NCBI GenBank assembly: GCA_021779665.1
Contig: JAJYAG010000011.1
Location: 1 to 64,000 of the forward strand
Source of the DNA: Bacteroidota bacterium
GTDB lineage: Bacteria; Bacteroidota; Bacteroidia; Bacteroidales; JAAUTT01
Direction of reading: 5' to 3'
DNA: 64,000 bases
Translations under genes and position numbers: made by a program
Shown: piece after piece, positions 34,500 through 42,796 of the stretch
How the letters are laid out: the number at the start of each line of letters is the position of its first letter
How positions within the stretch are numbered: the stretch's first letter is position 1
The notes under the pieces: generated by a model
Told to the model about the DNA's origin: nothing
The model's input: the letters and a program-made list of their open reading frames with translations, nothing else
Database searches by the model: none

Positions 34500-34532
34500 C
34501 TCATCCCCTGCCCTTCTCCCAAAGGAGAAGGG
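34500..34532. repeat. CTCATCCCC..CCCTTCTCC hairpin repeat, copy A (also a possible terminator)
   Basis: CTCATCCCCTGCCCTTCTCC is followed by CAAA and GGAGAAGGG. The 9-bp stem (34511-34519 with 34524-34532) is perfect. A copy with 19 of 20 identical bases and the same stem lies at 54868-54901. It sits between convergent genes, where it could also terminate transcription. Confidence 0.7.
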
Positions 34533-34560
34533 AGCCCGCTCCGAGGTGAAAGTCGACTAC

Positions 34561-35466
34561 TTATCTATAGCTAAGCATGGATTTTCCTTGCTCCACAAGA
34601 ATCTCCGCTTCTTTTCCTAAAACAAGCGGATAATTATCTTCTATATGACCGGCCGGGAAGTTAAAAATTACCGGATAACTGCTGTTGCGGGTGTAATCGT
34701 TAATGATTTCGAGGGCACTTTTCCCAAAAGGGATAGTATTATCCCGCATATCGCTCATACCTCCAATTATTAATCCAGCCAGTTTATCGAGCTTTCCCGA
34801 TAGTTTCAGGTTCATCATCATGCGGTCGATATGATAAAGATATTCGTCGAGATCCTCGATAAACAGAATACACCCGGTTGTATCGATATCGTAGGGCGTT
34901 CCAGCCATACTGTATAAAACCGAGAGATTTCCTCCTACTACTTTTCCCCGGGCATATCCATGACGATTGAAAGGATGAGGCTCCACTTCATAAACAGGCA
35001 ACTCTCCGAAAAGTAATGATTTCAATTTTTGCCATGAAGGAGTTTCGCCCTTTTCGAAACTGTAATTCACAGGCATAATGGCATGGATAGTAGGTAGACC
35101 GATCATCACCGAAAAACAGGAATGTAAAACGGTGATATCGCTATAACCAATAACCCATTTGGGATATGACTTTAAACCATCAAAGTTCAGACCATCCATA
35201 ATGCGTATGGTTCCGTAACCACCGCGTGCGCAGATAATAGCATTTACCTCCGGGTCATCCAGCATTTCCTGAAAGTCCTGCCTCCGCTGTTCATCGGTTC
35301 CTGCAAACTGATTGTCGTCGGCAAATAGGTTTTTTCCAAGCTTTACCTTTAATCCCCACGATTTAAATAAATCAACTGCCGGTTGTAATGCCACTTTCGA
35401 AATTTTCCTCGAAGGTGCAATAATTCCGATGGTATCGCCTGGTTTTAGAAAAGGAGCCTGTTGCAT
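34561..35466 (-). CDS. LD-carboxypeptidase (peptidase S66)
   Basis: This 301-residue protein begins MQQAPFLKPGDTIGIIAPSRK and has CARGGYGTIR (79-88), GYSDITVLH (107-115, nucleophile Ser109), GGNLSVL, LFIEDLDEYLYHIDR (Glu of the triad) and FPAGHIEDNYPL (His). These are the Ser-Glu-His triad motifs of LdcA. The enzyme removes the terminal D-alanine from tetrapeptides during murein recycling. No signal peptide is visible, fitting a cytoplasmic recycling role. A longer frame to 35583 lacks family similarity and runs into repeat DNA, so the ATG at 35466 is chosen. Confidence 0.92.
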   Translation of the reverse strand: MQQAPFLKPGDTIGIIAPSRKISKVALQPAVDLFKSWGLKVKLGKNLFADDNQFAGTDEQRRQDFQEMLDDPEVNAIICARGGYGTIRIMDGLNFDGLKSYPKWVIGYSDITVLHSCFSVMIGLPTIHAIMPVNYSFEKGETPSWQKLKSLLFGELPVYEVEPHPFNRHGYARGKVVGGNLSVLYSMAGTPYDIDTTGCILFIEDLDEYLYHIDRMMMNLKLSGKLDKLAGLIIGGMSDMRDNTIPFGKSALEIINDYTRNSSYPVIFNFPAGHIEDNYPLVLGKEAEILVEQGKSMLSYR

Positions 35467-35529
35467 GTTCAATCTGTTTGATTGCCGTAAAAATAAAGGA
35501 TTTCTTTGGAATTTAGGTTTATTTATTAG

Positions 35530-35638
35530 AGCTGTGTGAAAGGTCGGAAAGACTTCGAGTAATCTCAGTTTAATTATGGACAATCAGACGTGTGTCATAT
35601 TGAGCGGAGTCGAAATATGACTAGTAGCTGACCTTTCA
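35530..35638. repeat. MITE-like element with TGAAAGGTCGG inverted ends
   Basis: AGCTGTGTGAAAGGTCGGAAAG (35530-35551) recurs with one change at 54778-54799. About 80 bp further on is CTGACCTTTCA (35628-35638), the inverted complement of TGAAAGGTCGG (35537-35547) with one mismatch, so the unit has inverted ends. Inside lies a second hairpin, GTCATATT (35594-35601) / AATATGAC (35614-35621), around GAGCGGAGTCG. No coding frame is present. Confidence 0.5.
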
Positions 35639-35666
35639 GCCCTTCATCATGGACCTAAAAAGATTA

Positions 35667-35972
35667 TCACCCTATTATCAAGTTTATCTGTTTACCCAGC
35701 CCAAATTCAAAAATCCTGTATAGTGTTGAAAGTTGAATGTCACACTTGCCATTTTCAAGCCGGGAGATATAACTCTTTTTAGTTCCAATTTTTTCTGCAA
35801 GTTGTTCCTGAGTCATTTTAGCTTCTTTTCGGGCTTCTTTCAGCATTTCGCTTATAACGAAATATTGGCCTTTTTCTTCAAATTTATCGCGCTTCTCAGT
35901 TCCAATTTTTCCATACTTAACATCCAATAACTCATCAAAGTTTTTTGCATTTCTGATTTTATTAGTGTCCAT
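35667..35972 (-). CDS. XRE-family antitoxin (HigA-like)
   Basis: This 101-residue protein has a helix-turn-helix of the Cro/CI type in its C-terminal half: ARKEAKMTQEQLAEKIGTKKSY (about 47-68), ISRLENGKCDIQLSTLYRI. The N-terminal 40 residues are charged and helical. It is the downstream gene of a toxin-first pair, as in HigBA modules, and overlaps the toxin gene by 11 nt. It should neutralise the toxin and repress the operon. The HigA assignment rests on gene order and the XRE domain. Confidence 0.88.
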   Translation of the reverse strand: MDTNKIRNAKNFDELLDVKYGKIGTEKRDKFEEKGQYFVISEMLKEARKEAKMTQEQLAEKIGTKKSYISRLENGKCDIQLSTLYRIFEFGLGKQINLIIG

Positions 35973-36318
35973 CTTTTTTCCTTTTTAAATTAAAATATTC
36001 ATCTTTTAGTTTCAGGGCCAAATCAATCTCTTTTTTAGGGGTCTTTTGTGTTTTCTTCTGAAAACCATTAAAGAGTATCACTAAATTACCCTGATCGAAA
36101 CAACAGAAAATTCTATAAATATTGCTTTCAAATTCAATTCGAATTTCATAAAGTCCATCGGTTCCTGTCAAATGATCAAGAAACTTTTTGGGTACATTCC
36201 TTACAGTTCGGATAATCTTAAATACATACTCAATTTTTTCCTGCACTTTTTCAGTCTGCTCCAGGTAGAAGTCAATAAAATAGTGTTCATGAAAAATAAT
36301 TTGCCTCTGTATATTCAT
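35962..36318 (-). CDS. RelE/HigB-superfamily toxin
   Basis: This 118-residue protein has the RelE/phage Gp49-like core: a helical N-terminal part (EKVQEKIEYVFKIIRTVRNVP), then LTGTDGLYEIRIEFESNIYRIFCCFDQGNLVILFNGFQKKTQKTPKKEI. The GLYEIRI and YRIF strands and the FQKKTQKTP segment match toxins annotated as type II RelE/HigB or phage-derived Gp49-like. It probably cleaves mRNA on the ribosome. It precedes the XRE antitoxin gene with an 11-nt overlap. Confidence 0.87.
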   Translation of the reverse strand: MNIQRQIIFHEHYFIDFYLEQTEKVQEKIEYVFKIIRTVRNVPKKFLDHLTGTDGLYEIRIEFESNIYRIFCCFDQGNLVILFNGFQKKTQKTPKKEIDLALKLKDEYFNLKRKKDGH

Positions 36319-36437
36319 GGTACAAAGTTAACTTTTAAGTTTACATTCTACAAATTTGCTTCCGGATTTTTAAGAGTTGGCTAATTTTCCAGCTCGCGCC
36401 AAACTTTTGTCTAAAGCCTCCAAGCAAAACTCCGGTT

Positions 36438-36476
36438 GTATTGGCTATCGTCCATCAACTAAAAGCTACGGACTAT
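36438..36476. repeat. GACTAT-type intergenic repeat, copy 2
   Basis: GTATTGGCTATCGTCCATCAACTAAAAGCTACGGACTATT-type sequence lies just before the metG promoter. It shares TATTGGCTAT and GACTA words with the copies at 23459, 57137 and 57393. Confidence 0.55.
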
Positions 36477-36501
36477 TTTCACATCATAACCCCATTTCAA
36501 C

Positions 36502-36509
36502 TATATTTG
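36502..36509 (+). promoter_or_regulatory. -7 box of metG
   Basis: TATATTTG is an exact TAnnTTTG match 21 nt before the ATG at 36531. Confidence 0.6.
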
Positions 36510-36530
36510 CAATCTTATTCCATACGAATC

Positions 36531-38558
36531 ATGTTTAAAAGATATTTGATTACTTCGGCTTTGCCTTATGCAAACGGTCCGGTACACATCGGACACCTTG
36601 CAGGCGTATATGTTCCTGCAGATATTTACGTACGTTACCTCCGTCTCAGAAAACGCGATGTACTGTTTATCGGCGGATCCGACGAACACGGCGTGCCCAT
36701 CACCATCAAAGCCCGCCAGGAGAACGTAACTCCGCAGGATGTGGTGGATAAGTATCACAATATCATTAAAAAATCGTTTGAGGAATTTGGTATCTCGTTC
36801 GATGTTTACTCCCGAACCACTTCAAAGGTTCATTACGAAACGGCTTCAGGCTTCTTCAGGAAACTTTACGATAACAACCAGTTTATCGAAAAAACCACCG
36901 AACAGTTTTACGACGAAGAGGTAAAGCAATTCCTGGCCGACCGCTACATTACCGGTACCTGCCCGGTGTGCAGCAACGAAAATGCTTATGGTGACCAGTG
37001 CGAAAAGTGTGGCTCATCGCTTAACGCCACCGATCTGGTTAACCCACGTTCCACCCTCAGCGGAAGCGTTCCCGTGCTTCGCGAAACCAAACACTGGTTT
37101 CTGCCGTTGGATCAATACGAAGGTTTCCTGCGCAAGTGGATACTGGAAGATAATACTGACTGGAAGGCCAATGTTTACGGACAATGTAAATCGTGGCTCG
37201 ATCAGGGTTTACAGCCTCGTGCGGTAAGCCGCGACCTCGACTGGGGTATTCCGGTTCCCGTGGATGGGGCCACCGGAAAGGTACTCTATGTGTGGTTCGA
37301 TGCTCCAATTGGTTATATTTCGGCAACCAAAGAACTTACTCCCGATTGGGAAAAATACTGGAAAGACAAGGAATCGAAGCTCGTTCATTTTATCGGGAAA
37401 GACAATATTGTTTTCCATTGCATCATTTTCCCGGCCATGTTAAAGGCTGAGGGAACTTATATTCTGCCCGACAATGTTCCGGCAAACGAATTTCTGAACC
37501 TCGAAGGCGATAAAATATCTACTTCGCGCAACTGGGCAGTCTGGCTGCACGAATATCTCGAGGATTTTAAAGGCAAAGAGGATGTGCTTCGTTACGTACT
37601 TTGCGCCAACATGCCCGAAACCAAGGACAACGACTTCACCTGGAAAGATTTCCAGACCCGCAACAACAGCGAGCTGGTTGCTATTTTTGGCAACTTTGTA
37701 AATCGTGCCCTGGTACTCACCCAGAAATATTTCGGAGGAAAAGTGCCTTCATCTGCAGCAGCTACAGCGCAGGATCTGGAGGTTTTGAAAGAAATCGATT
37801 CCATCAAAAAGAATATCGAAGATTCACTCGAGAATTTCCGCTTCCGCGAAGCCTTGAAAGAAGCCATGAACCTGGCCCGACTGGGGAATAAATATCTTGC
37901 CGATACCGAACCCTGGAAGATTTTCAAGGATCAGCCGGAGAAAGTGGCTGCCATTTTGAATATATCCCTTCAGATATCGGCTAACCTTGCAATCCTGATG
38001 GAACCGTTTTTACCGTTCACATCGGCTAAGCTTAAAGCCATGCTGAACCTTCCTGAAATCAACTGGGATAACACCGGAAGCAACCCATTGCTCAGCGAAG
38101 GTCACCAGATGAACGAACCGGCTTTATTGTTTGAGAAGATTGAAGACACCACCATTGAAGCGCAACTTAATAAGCTGGCAGAGCAGAAAAAGCTGAACGA
38201 AGCCAAAAATGCCAAAGCCGAGCCACAGAAATCCAATGTGAGCTACGATGACTTCTCAAAAATGGATATCCGCATTGGCACAATTCTCGAAGCCGTGAAG
38301 GTTCCTAAAACCGCCAAACTGATGCAGCTTAAGGTCGATACCGGCATCGATACCCGCACCATTGTTTCGGGTATTGCCGAATTCTTTACTCCTGAGGATC
38401 TGATTGGCAAACAGGTAACGGTGCTTGTAAATCTCGAACCCAGAGCTATCAAAGGAATCCAGTCGCAGGGAATGTTATTGCTTGCTGAAGATAAGCTTGG
38501 AAAACTGATTCTTGCAGGCCCGCAGCAGTCAACGGATAATGGCTCAGTAGTGAGGTAA
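36531..38558 (+). CDS. metG: Methionyl-tRNA synthetase with C-terminal tRNA-binding domain
   Basis: This 675-residue class I synthetase has the HIGH motif at 19-22 ([10 protein letters not shown]), a zinc knuckle [17 protein letters not shown] at 144-160, and a KMSKS-like loop KISTS at 328-332. Downstream is an anticodon-binding helical domain. The last 105 residues form a Trbp111/EMAP-like tRNA-binding domain ([47 protein letters not shown]). It charges tRNA-Met. The frame runs further upstream to 36441, but that part crosses the promoter; the ATG at 36531 gives the family N terminus. Confidence 0.97.
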   Translation: MFKRYLITSALPYANGPVHIGHLAGVYVPADIYVRYLRLRKRDVLFIGGSDEHGVPITIKARQENVTPQDVVDKYHNIIKKSFEEFGISFDVYSRTTSKVHYETASGFFRKLYDNNQFIEKTTEQFYDEEVKQFLADRYITGTCPVCSNENAYGDQCEKCGSSLNATDLVNPRSTLSGSVPVLRETKHWFLPLDQYEGFLRKWILEDNTDWKANVYGQCKSWLDQGLQPRAVSRDLDWGIPVPVDGATGKVLYVWFDAPIGYISATKELTPDWEKYWKDKESKLVHFIGKDNIVFHCIIFPAMLKAEGTYILPDNVPANEFLNLEGDKISTSRNWAVWLHEYLEDFKGKEDVLRYVLCANMPETKDNDFTWKDFQTRNNSELVAIFGNFVNRALVLTQKYFGGKVPSSAAATAQDLEVLKEIDSIKKNIEDSLENFRFREALKEAMNLARLGNKYLADTEPWKIFKDQPEKVAAILNISLQISANLAILMEPFLPFTSAKLKAMLNLPEINWDNTGSNPLLSEGHQMNEPALLFEKIEDTTIEAQLNKLAEQKKLNEAKNAKAEPQKSNVSYDDFSKMDIRIGTILEAVKVPKTAKLMQLKVDTGIDTRTIVSGIAEFFTPEDLIGKQVTVLVNLEPRAIKGIQSQGMLLLAEDKLGKLILAGPQQSTDNGSVVR

Positions 38559-38560
38559 TT

Positions 38561-38604
38561 GAAGGTGAGTATCCTTTAAAAATCTTTAAAGTATACTCAC
38601 TTTC
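38561..38604. terminator. Bidirectional terminator-like palindrome between metG and the PUL
   Basis: GAAGGTGAGTATCCTTTAAA pairs with TTTAAAGTATACTCACTTTC with about one mismatch and one G-T pair around a 4-nt loop. It is a near-perfect 20-bp stem two nt after the metG stop, and it also lies just beyond the end of the convergent leftward PUL. Confidence 0.7.
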
Positions 38605-38615
38605 AAACAACCATT

Positions 38616-40925
38616 TTATCGCTTCCTGAATGAAATGTTTTTACTGTCTCCCGGTTTAAGTGTGACTTCAGAACAGTTCAAAAGTGCATTTTCAGGAAGG
38701 GGTTTTTTGCAGTCATCAGCATATTCACTAAAAATCTTCACCCGGGCAACAGCTTTGGTAGGGTTTAAAAGTTTTATTTCGAGCACTGACTTTGTATCGC
38801 GGGTAATAACTCCCTCAATGTTGTCAATAACACAGAAGTACGATTTATCCGGCCTGACGTAAACTCCCGGCAATTCAATATACGAAAGCATCAGGGAAGT
38901 TTCGGCCCAGGTAGATCCATACATCAGCTCCCCGATGCCTTCCAGCCAGTCGGTTGTACTTACCCTTTCCGACATCCAGCCAAACTTCATTTTTTCGATA
39001 GGATTCAGCGGATGCGACAAATATTGCGGCATTGTATGTGCTATATCCCTGAGCCATTCCATGTAGCGGGTATTTCCTGTCGCTCTGTATAACCGCCACA
39101 GGGCAATACCGGAATAGGTGCAGATTCCGGGTGCTCCATGTTTATTCTGGGTATTTGCGGATACTATCCCGGTGGTTTTGACGCCCATTTTCCCAAGAGT
39201 GGAATTCTCGGGAAAAACATAATCGTAAGGCATTTCCCAGGTGATAAAAAGATTCGCCATTTCTTTGGATCGTTCCAGCCATTCGGGTTTTCGCGTGGCC
39301 TCATAAAGCAATGTAAACGACTCGAGCATGGCATAAGCCGATTCACTGTCGGGGTTCTGCATCGCATCGCCCGGACCGCCACAGGTGATCCCGTTTCTTA
39401 CATATTTGTTGTACATGGAGTCGGCCGAGGCTTCTGCAACACTTAAAAATTCAGCGTTTTTAAAATATTGTGATGCCAGCACCAAGGCTGCAGGCACTAT
39501 TGCGCCGCTTGTAGATCCGCCGACCATCACATCACCTGTTTCGCTGTCAATAAACTGTCCGTACTGGCTCCATTTGTTCCAGAGTTTCACAAACGAACCG
39601 GCAACCTGTTCCGTGCCTTTCTTCCATTCCTCTTTTATGGCGATATTCTGTTTCTCCATCAGCATCAACTGTTTCAGGATGTAGTAAAGACCATCGCCGC
39701 TTTTACGCACCAGATGCCAGTTTTTTGTATGGGGCTTCCGAATATCGCCGCCATACCACATGGTGCCTTTCTCGCCCGAATCCCAGAAAAAACCCGCCGG
39801 ACAAATTCCATCGGGAAAGAGCCAGTCGAAATTACGTATCACATTTTGTCGTGTGGAGTCGCTGCCGGCAAATAGCAGCGGATAAGTACTAATCATCCCT
39901 CCGGTCCAGCCTATCTGCCAGTCCTGCAGAAAATTCTCACGCATCCCTACCGAATAATAGCCATGCTTTTCAACCCAGTTCTGGGTGTTGAACTTTTGTT
40001 CCTGTACTTCAAAACAGGCTGAAAATGGAATCAATGGAGACTGTTTTACGGGAGGGTATAAATCGCTTCGTAATCCGGCAAAAGTGTCGAACAGACTGGC
40101 AATATCGGAGGCCGGGAAAAAACAGATGGTAACATTAAAAGACACTTCGTCGCCTGCTTTAAAATCAGGAGCTTTGTCCATGGATGGCACCTGGTTGTCG
40201 GTAATAAAATACTGGTGCTGCTCACGCACAACAGGGATGTTGATTCCTATCAGCGCCTGTTTCCTGTCGCGCGATTCCTCAATTGTAAAACCATGATCGC
40301 CCAGATCTGACTTTTGGTTGCTGAACATAAAAAGGCCTGTTTTAGTCGCGGGCGACTGAAACCCAACCGACGGCACTGTCATGGAGCCCGAACGTTCCTG
40401 AATCTTCGAGGGACCATTTTCGATATTCAAACGGGGCACATCGGAGACGATGATGGGTTTATTGGGGCCAATATCCTTGGGATCCAGTAATTTGGGCGAA
40501 TATTTGATCCTTCTCGATTCAAACCGGTTGCCATTATAGACAGCTCCAGGCATCAAAACATAATTGGAGGCGGACCAGTTATCTATTTCCAGCCAGAAGG
40601 ACAGGTTGGATGATTTTAAAGTTCCACTGTCCAAACGGCAGGTAAAAGTAAGCGTAAGCTTTTCGGTCTTTTCCAAAGAAAAATCAGCCCTGGTATTGAT
40701 TGTCCAGTAACTATCCTGAAACCGGATGCGGGTGGTTTCTCCATTAAGCTTTACCTTTTCATAAGCAGTTACTTTGTTATAATAATTAAAATCGTACTGG
40801 GTTATCTGAAATACAGGATGGCAGTTATTTTTTTCAAGAAGCTCAATCCATCGGGCATTCTGAGCTTTAGCAGGCCAAACCATGCAGACCATTAAAACAC
40901 TCAGGAGCAATAGCGGGTTCTTCAT
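38616..40925 (-). CDS. Secreted (alpha/alpha)-toroid-like protein of unknown family, last gene of the PUL
   Basis: This 769-residue protein has a Sec signal peptide (about 1-21, cleavage near AKAQN). The first 270 residues are beta-rich. From about 310 to 680 the sequence looks like a helical toroid: GMRENFLQDWQIGWTGGMISTYP, WDSGEKGTMWYGGDIRKPHTKNWHL, AYAMLESFTLLYEATRKPEWL and GICTYSGIALWRLYRATGNTRYMEWL. Such repeats occur in glycosidases and lyases of the six-hairpin type. A short beta domain ends the protein. I cannot place it in a known CAZy family. Its position after GH105 in the operon argues for a role in breakdown of the same polysaccharide. Confidence 0.7.
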   Translation of the reverse strand: MKNPLLLLSVLMVCMVWPAKAQNARWIELLEKNNCHPVFQITQYDFNYYNKVTAYEKVKLNGETTRIRFQDSYWTINTRADFSLEKTEKLTLTFTCRLDSGTLKSSNLSFWLEIDNWSASNYVLMPGAVYNGNRFESRRIKYSPKLLDPKDIGPNKPIIVSDVPRLNIENGPSKIQERSGSMTVPSVGFQSPATKTGLFMFSNQKSDLGDHGFTIEESRDRKQALIGINIPVVREQHQYFITDNQVPSMDKAPDFKAGDEVSFNVTICFFPASDIASLFDTFAGLRSDLYPPVKQSPLIPFSACFEVQEQKFNTQNWVEKHGYYSVGMRENFLQDWQIGWTGGMISTYPLLFAGSDSTRQNVIRNFDWLFPDGICPAGFFWDSGEKGTMWYGGDIRKPHTKNWHLVRKSGDGLYYILKQLMLMEKQNIAIKEEWKKGTEQVAGSFVKLWNKWSQYGQFIDSETGDVMVGGSTSGAIVPAALVLASQYFKNAEFLSVAEASADSMYNKYVRNGITCGGPGDAMQNPDSESAYAMLESFTLLYEATRKPEWLERSKEMANLFITWEMPYDYVFPENSTLGKMGVKTTGIVSANTQNKHGAPGICTYSGIALWRLYRATGNTRYMEWLRDIAHTMPQYLSHPLNPIEKMKFGWMSERVSTTDWLEGIGELMYGSTWAETSLMLSYIELPGVYVRPDKSYFCVIDNIEGVITRDTKSVLEIKLLNPTKAVARVKIFSEYADDCKKPLPENALLNCSEVTLKPGDSKNISFRKR

Positions 40926-40967
40926 GTTGATTTTCCTAATTTATTGTTAAATAGAAGGCTAAATTGG

Positions 40968-42764
40968 TTATTTCTTTTGGGATTTTAACATATTGTTCAC
41001 TTCAATTCCTGCAAACAGAACCGCAAAAAGTCCATGCGTATCGTTATCATAAAATGGCCTGTTCAGATAATAATTAACATCCTCGGAACACATGGTGCCG
41101 TAACAGATATTGTGAACTGTTCCATCAGGTTCTATCTGACTTTTTAATGCTTCCCATCCTTTTAATGAGTATGTCTTATATTTCTTGTCCAGCCAGCCAT
41201 TGGTAATTCCACGGGCAATGGCCATGGTAAAAATGGCTGTCCCCGATACCTCCTGACGTGAATCCGGTCTGTCGAGTACCTGCCGCCAAAACCCGTCCTT
41301 GTCCTGCAAAGCAACAAGTGCATCCACATGTTTGCGGTAATGAGCAAGAATGGCTTTGTAATCCGGGTGATTTTCAGGAAGCACCTGCAACACCTCCGTA
41401 ATGGCCCAAATACCCCATCCGTTGGCACGCGACCAGTGTGGCAGTTTCACGTTCTTTTCGGAATATTTTGCGTGCATGTACAAATTTGCCTCCTTGTCCC
41501 AAACCTGTTCGTTGAATTTTAAAGCCTGACTTGCAGCATCGTCCATAAACCGCTTTTTTTCTTCAGGAGTATTCACATATTGCGATGCCTGGATCAGAAA
41601 AGGAATTCCCATAAACATATCATCCACCCAGGTTGTATATTTCTCAGGTGTAAGGCGGGTGTAAATGTTGGAACCGGGGAACCTCACCTGTTCTTCGGTG
41701 GCATATTTCAGCATACGGCTGATATATTCTTCATAGGCCTTTCTGTTGGAAAAATCCTGCTCTTTGCGGAGTCTGTAAATAAAAGGCAAGGAAGGAGCCA
41801 GGGTAAAATCGAGCAATGGTGAGAACAGAAAACCGCTGTTGGCGGAATTTACAGCACGCAGTTCTTTCACCTGATAATTTACAAACGGAGCTCCCCCGAT
41901 ATGAAAATCGCAAAAGTTTGAGGCATACGTATCGAATCTTTTTTCTCCTGTAACTTCGGCTAGTCGCTGCATAGCCAAGGCAACACCTCCGTTATGATAG
42001 TTCCAGGTATAATTGGTTCCCCACGGAAGCGGATCGATCAGTTCGCCCAGGACTTCAATTTTGGGTATTGTCCAGGTAACAGCACCATCCATTCCCTGGT
42101 ACATTTTTCCGAAAAGTAAATTCTTTTCAGGGATTACAGAATTTGATGGATCAAACGGACCCAACATCAACCAGTTGGTAAGATTGGCAATTTTCTCATC
42201 CACACCGCTCACTGTTTTCAATCCTATCTCAGGGTAATGAACCTGTCCGCTCACCACTGCGCCTTTCAGACTTGGCGGCTGCAAAAACACCACCCATTGG
42301 CCGCCAAAAGTTTCCGATCTAATTAATAACTCATTATCGCCCTTCTTCAGGTGTACTTTGAATTCTTCTGTCATTTCCACGCTGCGCTCCTCAAAACGGA
42401 TATCCAACGAACGTTTGCCGTTTCTTTCAAATACGGGTTCGTTGTTCAGCCATATTTTACAGGCATCGGTATGAGCAACCTGAATAACCATACTTGTATC
42501 GGAAGGTGATACCAACCGTGTGTATGCATAAGCCACCGCAGGCCTTAAAGTTCCGAATGTGCGCCCAAAATCAACAAAATGAAGACCATTGAAAAGGTTA
42601 TTATTCGACTGAACATTTATTCTGTAACGGAAAGGTGTATCCCGTATCAGCTTATCCCCGATCAGTTTCACAACTTCGAGCGGATCGTTTACCGCAACAA
42701 CATTATTTTGTGCATGTAACCTGAAACAACTGACAAGTACTAATACTAAGACTATTTTTCTCAT
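40968..42764 (-). CDS. GH105-like unsaturated uronyl hydrolase with N-terminal extension
   Basis: This 598-residue protein has a signal peptide (MRKIVLVLVLVSCFRLHAQ). About 220 residues of beta-rich N-terminal domain follow, including KKGDNELLIRSETFGGQWVVFLQPP. The GH105 (alpha/alpha)6-barrel spans about 245-595 and contains TWVDDMFMGIPFLIQA, WSRANGWGIWAITEVLQ and RQEVSGTAIFTMAIARGI. The family removes unsaturated uronic acid from the non-reducing end of lyase products. The N-terminal domain is extra compared with the roughly 370-residue enzymes. An upstream extension of the frame to 42896 overlaps the preceding gene and lacks a signal peptide, so the ATG at 42764 is used. It fits as the step after the heparinase-like lyase. 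Confidence 0.88.
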   Translation of the reverse strand: MRKIVLVLVLVSCFRLHAQNNVVAVNDPLEVVKLIGDKLIRDTPFRYRINVQSNNNLFNGLHFVDFGRTFGTLRPAVAYAYTRLVSPSDTSMVIQVAHTDACKIWLNNEPVFERNGKRSLDIRFEERSVEMTEEFKVHLKKGDNELLIRSETFGGQWVVFLQPPSLKGAVVSGQVHYPEIGLKTVSGVDEKIANLTNWLMLGPFDPSNSVIPEKNLLFGKMYQGMDGAVTWTIPKIEVLGELIDPLPWGTNYTWNYHNGGVALAMQRLAEVTGEKRFDTYASNFCDFHIGGAPFVNYQVKELRAVNSANSGFLFSPLLDFTLAPSLPFIYRLRKEQDFSNRKAYEEYISRMLKYATEEQVRFPGSNIYTRLTPEKYTTWVDDMFMGIPFLIQASQYVNTPEEKKRFMDDAASQALKFNEQVWDKEANLYMHAKYSEKNVKLPHWSRANGWGIWAITEVLQVLPENHPDYKAILAHYRKHVDALVALQDKDGFWRQVLDRPDSRQEVSGTAIFTMAIARGITNGWLDKKYKTYSLKGWEALKSQIEPDGTVHNICYGTMCSEDVNYYLNRPFYDNDTHGLFAVLFAGIEVNNMLKSQKK

Positions 42765-42796
42765 ACGGCATTTATTATGTAATTCTAAAAAAATAA

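Noticed and set aside
36441-36530. Longer metG start
   Set aside because: The extra 30 codons cross the metG promoter and are absent from the synthetase family.
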